Below are positions 42,855 to 51,116 of a stretch of 64,000 bases of DNA, one piece after another (within the stretch, counting starts at the first letter, position 1; every line of letters begins with the position of its first letter). The notes beneath the pieces were generated by a model, which did no database searches, was not told the DNA's origin, and saw nothing but the letters and a program-made list of their open reading frames with translations. Made by a program: the position numbers and the translations under genes. This DNA is from Alphaproteobacteria bacterium. Its GTDB lineage: Bacteria > Pseudomonadota > Alphaproteobacteria > Bin95. Location: contig JACKII010000008.1 of the NCBI GenBank assembly GCA_020638555.1, positions 1 to 64,000 of the forward strand. The letters are read 5' to 3'.

Positions 42855-44714
42855 TCAGCCGGCGGGCTTCATCTTGCGTTCGACCAATTCGATAACGTCT
42901 CCGATTTTGGCGACATTCATGATCTCGCGCGGCCGCAACTTGATCGAAAAGCGGTCTTCGATGGCGGTCAGGAACTCGATATGCGCGAGCGAGGTCCAGC
43001 CCGAAAGCGTATCCGGGTTGGATGGGGGCGTTATATCGGCAACCGGACACTTGAAAAACTCGGCAGCCACTTGCGCCACGGCGCCCAGAATGTCCGAATT
43101 ATCGTTTGTCTCGGCAGCTCTGGCATGAGCGTTCCGGATTTCCTCCCGGACCGCCTCGATCAGCACCTTGCCGGCCGGACCGCGCGGCAATTCGGGCATG
43201 AAATGCACCGTCCCCGGGATCTTCTCCCGCGCCATCTTCTGCGCGCAATGGGTGGCGACATCTGCAGAAGTCAGCAAAGTGCCATCGGGCACTTCGAGGC
43301 AACAGGTCAGGCGCTCGCCCCAGATCGGGTCCGGCATGCCGAAGGTCACGGCATCCTGTACCCCCGGAATGGTGCGTAGGACGGAAGTCACATCCTCGGG
43401 GTAAACATTGATGCCGCCAACGATGATCACGTTCTTTTTGCGACCGACAATGCGGTAGAAGCCATCCTCGTCCAAGGCAGCCAGATCGCCGGTGTGGAAC
43501 CAGCCATCTTTCAACACCTCCGCCGTTTCCGCCGGCGCGCGGAAATAGCCCCGCATGATGTGGTCGCCCCGCAGAACCAATTCGCCGACGCTGCCTGGCG
43601 CAACCTCCTTGCCCTCGTCATCGACGATGCGGGCCTCGCAATCGACCGGCTTTCCGACCGTGCCGACCTTCCGGGTATCCGGCGTTGGCCCGCAATACAG
43701 CGCCTCGCACACCGTCTCGGTCAGGCCGTAGACGTTGACAACGGACACGTTGTAGCCACTTTCGATCCGCGTCCAAATGGCGGGGTCGAGAAAGGCGGCA
43801 GTGGAAATGATGAACCTGAAATCGCCGGTGCGCAGGCAATCGCCGCAGTCGTCGATCAGATTGCCCATCAGGCCCAAAATGGTTGGCACCGTGATGAAAT
43901 GGGTGATTTGCAGCGTATAGATGCTGCGCAAAATCGGCTCCAACGTGTCGACGCGCAGCGGCTGCGGCCGATGCAATGTGGCGCCCGCATGAAATGCCAG
44001 TACCGCCCCGTGCGTCAGGCCATCGGTGTGGTGCATCGGCAGCAGGTTGAGCAGATTTACCTTCTCGTCAAAACCGTATTGGCGCACAAAGGTCTGCTCC
44101 TGCGCGAACAGGTTATTGTGCGTGATTTCAACGCCTTTCGGGCGGGAAGTCGTGCCGGAGGTAAACAGGATATAGGCAAGCGCCTCGTCGGTCAGGTCGC
44201 CGGGCAGCGGCCCTTCCTCCAGTGCGGAGAGACAGGCAGGATATGTCTCCGCTGCACGGGCGCTTTGCCGGCCGAAAAGACGGCCGATTTTCGATTTGCC
44301 TTGCGTTTCCGTCGCGGCGCCGTCGATGCGGACCGTAATCTGCGGCGCGCCTTCCGACCGATCCAGCGCATGCTGAGACAGATAGGACGCATCCGCAAAC
44401 AACCCCAGCGCATCCGACGCACGCATGAGCGATTCGGCTTCCGACAAAGGTGCATGCGGGTCCAGCACGATGGTGGTCAAGCCAAGGCGAAGGAACGACA
44501 GGAAAAGCATGATCAGCGAACGATCATCCTCGGTGATCACGATGACGCGGTCGCCGGGCTTCAGGCCCAGATTGGCACAAAGCGCTGCCGTTTTCCGCAC
44601 GCCCGCGAACAGGTCGCCATAAGTCAGCGGACGCGGCCCCGCCAGTAACGGCTTGCGGCGCGGTACGGATTGCTCAAGCCGCTCATACGCGGCAATCCAG
44701 GGGGAAGAAGCCAT
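42855..44714 (-). CDS. AMP-forming acyl/aminoacyl ligase fused to a C-terminal carrier domain
   Basis: 619 residues. The adenylation part has YILFTSGTTSRPKGVEITHN, NVYGLTETVCEALYCG, GWFHTGDLAALDEDG and RKKNVIIVGG; the C-terminal Lys lies in GPAGKVLIEAV. Residues about 540-619 form a carrier domain with the probable phosphopantetheine Ser in SGWTSLAHIEFL, though the usual D-S-L is T-S-L here. It would activate an acid with ATP and load it onto its own carrier, like DltA plus DltC in one chain. The ATG at 44714 was chosen; a GTG at 44762 inside the SGNH gene is the alternative. Confidence 0.85.
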   Translation of the reverse strand: MASSPWIAAYERLEQSVPRRKPLLAGPRPLTYGDLFAGVRKTAALCANLGLKPGDRVIVITEDDRSLIMLFLSFLRLGLTTIVLDPHAPLSEAESLMRASDALGLFADASYLSQHALDRSEGAPQITVRIDGAATETQGKSKIGRLFGRQSARAAETYPACLSALEEGPLPGDLTDEALAYILFTSGTTSRPKGVEITHNNLFAQEQTFVRQYGFDEKVNLLNLLPMHHTDGLTHGAVLAFHAGATLHRPQPLRVDTLEPILRSIYTLQITHFITVPTILGLMGNLIDDCGDCLRTGDFRFIISTAAFLDPAIWTRIESGYNVSVVNVYGLTETVCEALYCGPTPDTRKVGTVGKPVDCEARIVDDEGKEVAPGSVGELVLRGDHIMRGYFRAPAETAEVLKDGWFHTGDLAALDEDGFYRIVGRKKNVIIVGGINVYPEDVTSVLRTIPGVQDAVTFGMPDPIWGERLTCCLEVPDGTLLTSADVATHCAQKMAREKIPGTVHFMPELPRGPAGKVLIEAVREEIRNAHARAAETNDNSDILGAVAQVAAEFFKCPVADITPPSNPDTLSGWTSLAHIEFLTAIEDRFSIKLRPREIMNVAKIGDVIELVERKMKPAG

Positions 44715-44729
44715 AATGATTGCGTCGCC

Positions 44730-44759
44730 TTTATCGGATTGGTTATTTATCGGATTGGT
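44730..44759 (+). repeat. 14-bp direct repeat at the SGNH/ligase gene junction
   Basis: TTTATCGGATTGGT occurs at 44730-44743 and 44746-44759. It spans the stop codon of the SGNH gene and the alternative GTG start of the ligase, and probably arose by replication slippage. Confidence 0.9.
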
Positions 44760-45846
44760 CACAAGCAGCGGCGAATTTCACCCTCTTGCTCTCGATCACA
44801 TCCGCAAGGCGATCGCCAATGGCAGCGCCATAAGCCACCGAGCCTTGCGGACTAAAATGGTTCGAGTCCGCAAAGTAGGATGGTTTCGGTTGCATCAACC
44901 CCCACCACTGAATGATCGGAGTATGTTGGGCTTGCCCGAACTCGGTCAACGCAGCGTCGAACCGCTGGCGGGTATCAATCAGCGCGTCATAGGACATGTA
45001 AGGCATGAAAAAGACGTCCGTCTTGGCCGCTTCGTCGTATAGGCGCAGGTCCAGACCTTCCCGCAGCCAGCCCGGAATGGACATGATCACGGGCAACGCG
45101 CCAGTGCCGGTCACAGCAAGGCGCATTTGCGCCAATTCCGCCTTGTAATCCGTGATCAGGTCGAAGCGGCTGACATCCAGTTTTCCGACATTCGAATGTG
45201 CCGCCCGTTGTCGGCGGATGACCACGGCATTCTTCTCCAGTTTGGCCCAAAAGCGTGAAATCTCCGCCAATAGCGACGGCGAATAGTGCGTGCCGTTGGT
45301 CAGATGAGCGGCCGCGGCATAGTCATTCAGTTTTTCATTAAACCCGCCCGCCCAAATAACCACCAAATCCGGTTCCGTCTTGGCTACGTTGTGCTGGAAA
45401 TAGGTGGTGGTCTCCGCCAAGCCGAAGCCGGGCACACCGGCATTCAGGTAATCGAAGTCACAGTTGGGCAGCCGGTCCCTGACGACCTTCATGGCCTGAG
45501 CGGCCCATGTCTTGCGGTCGTCCGTCACATTTGGGTCCAGCGTGCTGGATGAACCGACAAAGGCCAGCCGGATGCGTCCGGGTGGCTTGGGCATCTCCAA
45601 TTCATCGCCTCTGAAACCAAGGCTGTTGAATTGCAACTTCCCTAGGGCAGCATTCGGGCGTGGAATGCGCAATCCGGTTTCCGGGTCGATATAAAACGAG
45701 TCCGATTTTTCGACATCGGCTTGGCCACCGAATTGGCGCCATTGTTGCAGGAATAGCGCGGCCTCTCCCGCAAGAACCCATCCAAACGCAAGCGCGGCAA
45801 TTACAAGACCGGTCAGAATTTCTTTTTGTCTTAGCGTTAAATTCAT
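44743..45846 (-). CDS. Membrane-anchored SGNH-hydrolase-like protein (DltD-like position)
   Basis: 367 residues. One N-terminal transmembrane helix (ILTGLVIAALAFGWVLAGEA) is followed by an SGNH fold: block I Ser in RLAFVGSSSTLDP, block III in VVIWAGGFNEKLND, and the Asp-His pair in YFADSNHFSPQGS. Such proteins act with MBOAT enzymes as periplasmic transferases or esterases, as AlgX/AlgJ or DltD do. The ATG at 45846 follows GGGGAG at rather short spacing. First gene of the minus-strand set; promoter expected in 45847-46000. Confidence 0.8.
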   Translation of the reverse strand: MNLTLRQKEILTGLVIAALAFGWVLAGEAALFLQQWRQFGGQADVEKSDSFYIDPETGLRIPRPNAALGKLQFNSLGFRGDELEMPKPPGRIRLAFVGSSSTLDPNVTDDRKTWAAQAMKVVRDRLPNCDFDYLNAGVPGFGLAETTTYFQHNVAKTEPDLVVIWAGGFNEKLNDYAAAAHLTNGTHYSPSLLAEISRFWAKLEKNAVVIRRQRAAHSNVGKLDVSRFDLITDYKAELAQMRLAVTGTGALPVIMSIPGWLREGLDLRLYDEAAKTDVFFMPYMSYDALIDTRQRFDAALTEFGQAQHTPIIQWWGLMQPKPSYFADSNHFSPQGSVAYGAAIGDRLADVIESKRVKFAAACDQSDK

Positions 45847-46237
45847 TATCTCCCCCAATTCAAAAGGAATTATGTTAGAGATATTTTCCAGGATGAGACA
45901 ATTATATTTGGAGCATGCTTCAAAAAGTCGGCCGGCAGGATTGCTGTAAGCATCGGCATTAACCGGTAGGTGGTCTAAGCTGGCGGCCGAACCTTATCGT
46001 TTTCCACCTAGGGGTGCAAGCGGGTAACACGCTACCGGAAGTCGCGATTTCGCAAAACGTTACCCCGGCTCAGCGCGCCGTATCGGGCGATTGGATCGGT
46101 GTAGTACGCTTCGGTTCGCGCGTTCGCCGTAATCTCAGAGCCGGATTTGAAAGAATATCAGAGACGGATTTGAAAGTAATCAAGTCATATCAAAAAATTA
46201 TGATGCGACCGTTATTGTCGGGAAGTTGGGGAATCGG
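45847..46237. other. Intergenic region between the two divergent biosynthetic gene sets
   Basis: About 390 bp before the IS5 remnant. It should contain the promoter of the SGNH-ligase-MBOAT set. A mixed AT/GC composition and scattered short repeats (GAGCCGGATTTGAAAG and GAGACGGATTTGAAAG near 46137-46172) are visible, but no gene. Confidence 0.45.
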
Positions 46238-46603
46238 ATGCCCTGGAAAGATATCACCTGCCAGCGGCACAGACGGGACCAACTGCGCTACCCAAGCGAT
46301 TTAACCGAGGCGGGATGGGCCTTTGTGGCGCCTCTCATTGCGCCTGCAAAGCCCGCGGCAGTGGGGCGTCTAGCCGCCTTCGCCTGGCTCGGCCGCTGCC
46401 ACCGATTGGCCAGAGGCTGGGAACGTTCAATCGAAAGTTCGACCGCGTGGATCACCGTCGCCAGCATCCACCTTATGATGCGGGGGCCGGCAACATATTG
46501 CTTCCCTTCAAGAATTTTTGAACCGGGCTCTCAAACAAGAGGGCGACGCCGCAATTGTTGCGTCATATGGTGCCACGCATGGAGTTCGTTGATGCAGCCA
46601 TAA
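46238..46603 (+). pseudogene. Internally deleted IS5-family transposase
   Basis: A single open frame starts MPWKDITCQRHRRDQLRYPS and DLTEAGWAFVAPLIAP, the N-terminus of IS5 transposases, and jumps directly to AFAWLGRCHRLARGWERSIE and SSTAWITVASIHLMM, the C-terminus of the same family. Most of the DDE domain, roughly 150 or more residues, is missing without breaking the frame. It cannot transpose by itself. The frame then runs on through unrelated sequence to a stop at 46603. Confidence 0.8.
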
Positions 46604-46715
46604 CGGTTTGTAGGTATATGCATCCTATCGACCGGCCGGGACAAACTTCAAATTTTACAGATTTCACGGTCGGCAGTGCATGTGAATTCCCATTTTTCGG
46701 AAGGTTCACCGGGGT

Positions 46716-46961
46716 ATGGCTATCACCGAGGAATCGCTAAAAGCGGTGCTCGAAGACGACATGGGTATCGATGTTACCGACATTGGTCCGCAAACCCTGC
46801 TTTTCAGCACCGGCATTATCGATAGCTTCGCTCTCGTAACCCTCATGACCTACCTGGAAAAGGAGGGCAAATTTCGCGTCGATCCGGCCGACGTGAATTT
46901 GGAGAATATGGACAGCATCGAGCGAATTTTGACGTATGTCGAGCGAGCGACGAGCGCTTGA
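46716..46961 (+). CDS. Free-standing acyl carrier protein
   Basis: 81 residues, acidic, four-helix carrier type. The phosphopantetheine site is Ser37 in GIIDSFALVTLM (D-S-F rather than D-S-L). It shares a TGATG junction with the decarboxylase that follows, the first of three coupled downstream genes. It is probably loaded by one of the two AMP-ligases in this region; carrier, ligase and decarboxylase trios of this type are also known from exosortase-associated clusters. Confidence 0.85.
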   Translation: MAITEESLKAVLEDDMGIDVTDIGPQTLLFSTGIIDSFALVTLMTYLEKEGKFRVDPADVNLENMDSIERILTYVERATSA

Positions 46962-48217
46962 TGAAGCCAAGCCTGCTCCGCCAAGCTGCGGCCGATTACG
47001 GGACGCCGCTCTATGTGTATGATGTCGACATCGTTCGCGCCCGGTTTGCAGAGCTTGATGCGCTGTTCGGCGGTCGGTTCGGTGTTAGTTATGCCGTCAA
47101 ATCCAACCCGAATATCGGCTTGCTTTCCGCCATTCGCGATTGCGTGACCACGTTCGACGTCAGTTCTTATGGCGAAATGGAGCGTGCGCTCTCCTCTGGC
47201 TGTCCCGCGTCTGATGTGACGTTTTCCGGTCCCGGCAAGCGGGTGGAGGAAATCCACCGCGCGGTCCGTGCGGGCCTCGGTGAGTTGGTGCTGGAATCGG
47301 TCGAAGAAGCGGAAATCGCAAACGCCGCCGCTGGCGAATTCGGCTGCAAGCAAGGCGCGTTGCTGCGCATAAATCCCATTTCGGTGCCGCGGCGCTTCGG
47401 CGTCAACATGGCCGGTAAACCCAGCCAATTCGGCGTCGACGAAGAAGACATCGAGACAGCGATTCCCCGCATCTTGGCGTTGCCGAACATCGACCTGATC
47501 GGCTTCCACATTTATTCCGGGACCAACAGCCTCAGCCACGAGGCGATTGCAGAGAATTTTGCCATTTTCTTGGAGGTTTTCCGCAAAGCCGCAACCCTCA
47601 CGGGGCGCCCCCCGCAAAAGCTGGTGTTCGGCTCGGGCTTCGGGCTTCCCTATCTGCCGACTGACGAGACCCTGGATGTGGCGGCACTCGCAGCCCAGGT
47701 CATCCCGGCCATCGATGCCTTCAGGGCCGAGCCCTTGATGGGGGAGGCAGAGTTGGTGCTGGAGATGGGGCGCTGGCTTGTCGGCCCGGCCGGATGGCTG
47801 CTTACCGCCGTCATTGGCGGCAAGACCAGCCGCGGCACGACCTTTCGCATTTGCGATGCGGGCTTCAACAATCATCTGGCCGCCTGCGGCATGATGGGGA
47901 CGGTGATCCGCCGGAATTGGCGCTTCGCCAATATCTCTCGCCCCGAGGCAGAGGAGGAGGTCTACACGCTTGTCGGCCCGCTCTGCACGACGATCGACGT
48001 TCTGGCAAGCGCCATTGCCTTGCCCCGGCTCGAAACCGGCGATGTGATCGCCATCGACTATTCCGGCGCCTATGGCCTGACCGCAAGCCCGACCCGCTTC
48101 ATCAGCCATCCGGAACCACGGGAAGTCCTGCTCGAAGGCAGCGAGGTGCGCGACGTGACCGAAAGCCTGCTGAACCACTGGCCGAGCACTGGCCCAATGC
48201 CGAGGCAAGCGGATTGA
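46961..48217 (+). CDS. PLP-dependent decarboxylase of the ornithine/DAP decarboxylase fold (type III)
   Basis: 418 residues. The PLP Lys is Lys47 in VSYAVKSNPN. A barrel domain with FHIYSGTNSLS and the phosphate-binding FGSGFGLPY precedes the C-terminal domain with CDAGFNNHLAACG and YSGAYGLTAS. It starts with the TGATG overlap to the carrier gene. This subgroup, seen next to a carrier and AMP-ligase, is thought to act on a carrier-bound or free amino acid; the true substrate is unknown. The sulfotransferase follows one base later. Confidence 0.85.
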   Translation: MKPSLLRQAAADYGTPLYVYDVDIVRARFAELDALFGGRFGVSYAVKSNPNIGLLSAIRDCVTTFDVSSYGEMERALSSGCPASDVTFSGPGKRVEEIHRAVRAGLGELVLESVEEAEIANAAAGEFGCKQGALLRINPISVPRRFGVNMAGKPSQFGVDEEDIETAIPRILALPNIDLIGFHIYSGTNSLSHEAIAENFAIFLEVFRKAATLTGRPPQKLVFGSGFGLPYLPTDETLDVAALAAQVIPAIDAFRAEPLMGEAELVLEMGRWLVGPAGWLLTAVIGGKTSRGTTFRICDAGFNNHLAACGMMGTVIRRNWRFANISRPEAEEEVYTLVGPLCTTIDVLASAIALPRLETGDVIAIDYSGAYGLTASPTRFISHPEPREVLLEGSEVRDVTESLLNHWPSTGPMPRQAD

Positions 48218-48218
48218 C

Positions 48219-49166
48219 ATGCCAGACTTGAAAGACAAGGCCGCAGCCCGGCGTTTCGTTGTCCTGGGTTTCCCCAGGTCCGGCACCACGTTGCTGCGGC
48301 GCCTTCTCGATGCGCATCCGCAAATCAGTTGTCCGCCCGAAACGAACCTCCTGGCCGGCTGCGGGCGCTTCCTGGAAGAAGTGCCGATGGTTGCGGGCCT
48401 GTCTGTCGGCGTGCGCTCCGGCCTGGCGTTTTCGGATATCGAGCCGGACGAGGTATGCCAACAGCTCCGCGAGTTGGTGTTCGGCTTTCACCGTCGCATC
48501 GCCGGCGACAAGCCTGTCTGGGTTGAGAAGACCGCCGCCGACATCTTCTACCTCGACCAACTCGAACCGCTTTTGGCCGGCCATTGCCGCTTTCTCTGCG
48601 TCACACGCCACCCCCTGGACACGATCGTCTCAGTCAAGGATTTGTGCGACAGCATGGACCAATTCCTGCCGGAATTGCTGCCTTTCGTGCGCCGCCATGG
48701 CAGCCTGTTCGATGCATTCGCCGAGGCTTGGATCGATCGCGCGCAAGCCCTGGCCGAATTTGTCGAGCGCAATGCCGACCATTGCTTCGCCTATCGCTAC
48801 GAGGATTTGGTTGCCGACCCGGAGGGCATCATGACCCGCATGCTGGCCTTCATGGGTATCGATGGTGGGGTGGAGACGATGTTGCGCGCGGCCTTTGGCG
48901 ATATGGCCAGGGTCGGGCTCGGTGATTGGCGCACCTATGAGACGTCCGGGGTGGCTGCCGATCGTGTGGAGCGGTGGCGCAGCGCCTTGCCGGAAGGCAC
49001 AGTGGCACGCATCATGCCGGCGTTGGAGCCGGTGATGCAGAGCTGCGGCTATCCCATTCCGAAGGTGCGCGCGAGCGCCACCGGCGCGCTTGCCATTCGC
49101 CGCTACACAATGTCGAAACAACTGTTGCAGAACATGCAGAGGACCGAGCGAAGCGAGGGCGAATGA
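48219..49166 (+). CDS. PAPS-dependent sulfotransferase
   Basis: 315 residues. The 5' phosphosulfate-binding loop is FPRSGTTLLRRLLDAHP (residues 18-34) and the 3' phosphate site is CVTRHPLDTIVSVKD. The segment VWVEKTAADIFYLDQL fits the K-T-P-like element. It would transfer sulfate to a hydroxyl or amine of the pathway product. It lies between the decarboxylase and the second AMP-ligase and overlaps the latter by ATGA, so it is part of this operon. Confidence 0.85.
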   Translation: MPDLKDKAAARRFVVLGFPRSGTTLLRRLLDAHPQISCPPETNLLAGCGRFLEEVPMVAGLSVGVRSGLAFSDIEPDEVCQQLRELVFGFHRRIAGDKPVWVEKTAADIFYLDQLEPLLAGHCRFLCVTRHPLDTIVSVKDLCDSMDQFLPELLPFVRRHGSLFDAFAEAWIDRAQALAEFVERNADHCFAYRYEDLVADPEGIMTRMLAFMGIDGGVETMLRAAFGDMARVGLGDWRTYETSGVAADRVERWRSALPEGTVARIMPALEPVMQSCGYPIPKVRASATGALAIRRYTMSKQLLQNMQRTERSEGE

Positions 49167-50686
49167 CCGCGGACCTTTGGAGCCGTTTTTGCGCCAACGC
49201 TGCCCACGCGCCGAACCGCCCTGCCTTTCTTTGTGGTGAGCGCACGGAAACGTTTGCAAGTCTGGAAGCCAAAGCAGCGGCTGCGGCCACACGTCTGACA
49301 GCCGAAGGTTTCGCACCGGGCGAGCGTTGTGTGGTTTGGGCTGAAAACAGTCCGGATGTCGCCATCGTTATCCTCGGCATTTTGGCCGCCGCCGGCGTCC
49401 CTGTGCTGCTGCATGCAGAGGCGCCGGCCTCGCATTTGACTGTTGCACTGACACGGACCGGGGCACGCCTCTGCGTGGCCGACGAAAGACGCTACGAAGC
49501 GGCGGAGATTGCAGATAAGCGTCTCGCGGTCGCCGCGATCGCCAGCGATGCTTCGGCAAAGGGCAGCCGCAGCGGGCATCAAACGCGGATGCTGGCGAGC
49601 GAGCCGGCCTCGGTGCTTTTTACTTCCGGCTCGACCGGCCTGCCGAAAGGCGTCACGCAATCGCACGCAAACCTGCTTTGGGGATGCGATACGGTCGGCC
49701 ATGTGCTGGGACTGCGTGCCGATGACCGCATCCTTTGCGCCATTCCCTGGGCGTTCGACTATGGCTGGGGGCAGTTGCTCTCCACTTTGATGCGCGGCAT
49801 CACCCAGATCCTGCCACTCGGCCGGAGCGCGTTCAATGTCTGCGAGGCGCTGGCAAGGCACCGTCCGACCGTGCTTCCGATGGTGCCTTCGCTTATGGCA
49901 AACCTGATCCGCGGCGTCTCGCCGTTGGCTGACACGTCCCGCGACTCACTTCGGCTGCTGACCAACACGGGCTCCAAAATTCCGGATACGCTGCTCCCCG
50001 AAATCCGCGCGCTGTTCCCGGACGCTGCCCTCAGCCTGAACTATGGCCTGACCGAGACCTATCGCTCTGCCTCGCTGCCGCTTGCGATGGCGAGCGACTT
50101 TCCGCACTCCGTCGGCTTTGCCATTCCAGGGGCCGGGCTTGCGGTGCTGGACGAAGGCGGCCACGAACTGCCCGCCGGCGAGACCGGTCAGATCGTTCAC
50201 CGCGGTGCCGGCGTGTTTCTCGGCTATTGGGGGGACCCAGAGAAAACCGCTCTCTCGCGCCGCCCGGACCCACTTTGGCGTTTCCCCGGCGTGCCGGCGC
50301 CGCCAGCGGTCTTTACCGGCGATCTGGGATGGAAGGACGACGGCGGACGGCTGTACATCAAGGGACGCGCCGACCGCCAGATCAAGTCGATGGGCGTGCG
50401 CGTCAGCCCGGACGAGGTCGAACATCTGCTTGATGCGAGCGGCCTGGTGAGGGAAGTCGCCATCGTCGCACGCCCGCACGAATTCGTTGGCGAGCAAGTG
50501 GTGGCAGTCTTCGTGTCGAAGGATCCGGCGGCCAATCCGACACCGCAATTGAAACGCCATGCGCGGGCCACCATGAGCCCGTATATGCAGCCCATGGCCT
50601 ATATCAAACTCGAAAACCTGCCGCGCACGCCCAGTGGCAAGGTCGACTACCAAACACTCACGCAATTGGCCGCTCAGAACGGATAA
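49163..50686 (+). CDS. AMP-forming acyl ligase, second copy, without carrier domain
   Basis: 507 residues. The adenylation motifs are VLFTSGSTGLPKGVTQSHAN, LNYGLTETYRS, AVFTGDLGWKDDGGRLYIKG and RADRQIKSMGVRVSPDEVEH, with the catalytic Lys in TPSGKVDYQTL. It resembles the ligases found with type III decarboxylases and exosortase systems. It probably activates the substrate loaded on the carrier at 46716. The start is fixed by ATGA overlap with the sulfotransferase; last gene of the plus-strand set. Confidence 0.87.
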   Translation: MTADLWSRFCANAAHAPNRPAFLCGERTETFASLEAKAAAAATRLTAEGFAPGERCVVWAENSPDVAIVILGILAAAGVPVLLHAEAPASHLTVALTRTGARLCVADERRYEAAEIADKRLAVAAIASDASAKGSRSGHQTRMLASEPASVLFTSGSTGLPKGVTQSHANLLWGCDTVGHVLGLRADDRILCAIPWAFDYGWGQLLSTLMRGITQILPLGRSAFNVCEALARHRPTVLPMVPSLMANLIRGVSPLADTSRDSLRLLTNTGSKIPDTLLPEIRALFPDAALSLNYGLTETYRSASLPLAMASDFPHSVGFAIPGAGLAVLDEGGHELPAGETGQIVHRGAGVFLGYWGDPEKTALSRRPDPLWRFPGVPAPPAVFTGDLGWKDDGGRLYIKGRADRQIKSMGVRVSPDEVEHLLDASGLVREVAIVARPHEFVGEQVVAVFVSKDPAANPTPQLKRHARATMSPYMQPMAYIKLENLPRTPSGKVDYQTLTQLAAQNG

Positions 50687-50694
50687 GCGGCTGG

Positions 50695-50979
50695 TCAGGT
50701 AACGGCGGCGTGCAAGATCTCCTGATATCGGGTGAGCAACGCCTCGGCCTTTTCCTGCGGGAGATGAACCGGCAATTTCGAAGCGGCGCTCTCCGGATGC
50801 TGAGCGGATAGACCCCAAAATTTTTCCATGGGATTTTGGCAGCCTGATCGGCAAGCGGGATACACCTTGGCAACGCTGCCAACCTGTCCAAACGACCAGG
50901 ACCGCCTCTGCGACCGGCTTTCCCGCCGTGTAATACCTAGCGCGCTTTCGGTACTGGTTGCCCAACACTCCGGCCCCAT
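50695..50979 (-). pseudogene. Possible gene remnant containing the WSFGQVGS repeat
   Basis: A 94-codon minus-strand frame contains RRSWSFGQVGSVAKVYPACR and ends KLPVHLPQEKAEALLTRYQE, ILHAAVT. The last 45 residues have a protein-like composition, but I do not recognise the family. The segment WSFGQVGS-V-A-K-V-Y resembles WSFGQVGS-L-A-R-V-F at 63739-63786, and the underlying 29 bases are identical. The left half of the frame overlaps palindromic repeat DNA, so this is at best a fragment. Confidence 0.25.
50875..50903 (+). repeat. 29-bp dispersed repeat, copy 1
   Basis: Identical over 29 bases to the reverse complement of 63746-63774 (core CCAACCTGTCCAAACGACCA). Both copies lie outside recognised genes. 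Confidence 0.9.
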
Positions 50980-51088
50980 CTCCCGCGCAAGCGGGAGCCC
51001 ATGCCGGAGAGCTTCTCACAGGACACGGACACTCTGTATTTGTCTCTCAGGCATGGGTCCCCGCTTCCGCGAGGACAGGGAAGCGGGG
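50980..51088. repeat. REP-like palindromic intergenic element
   Basis: Two arms, 50985-51010 and 51045-51070, are inverted copies matching at 22 of 26 positions. The left arm contains the hairpin CTCCCGC-GCAA-GCGGGAG (50980-50997), and the right end has a perfect 10-bp stem CCCCGCTTCC/GGAAGCGGGG (51059-51088). Such palindromes with CCCGC...CATGGG arms are typical interspersed repeats of alphaproteobacteria. It lies between two converging genes and may also stop transcription. Confidence 0.8.
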
Positions 51089-51116
51089 CTGTTGAGCCAG
51101 CCGGAAAAAAACCTAT

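Noticed and set aside
46850..48289. A minus-strand frame of 479 codons opposite the decarboxylase
   Set aside because: The decarboxylase has all its family motifs and is coupled to its neighbours; the antisense frame matches nothing.
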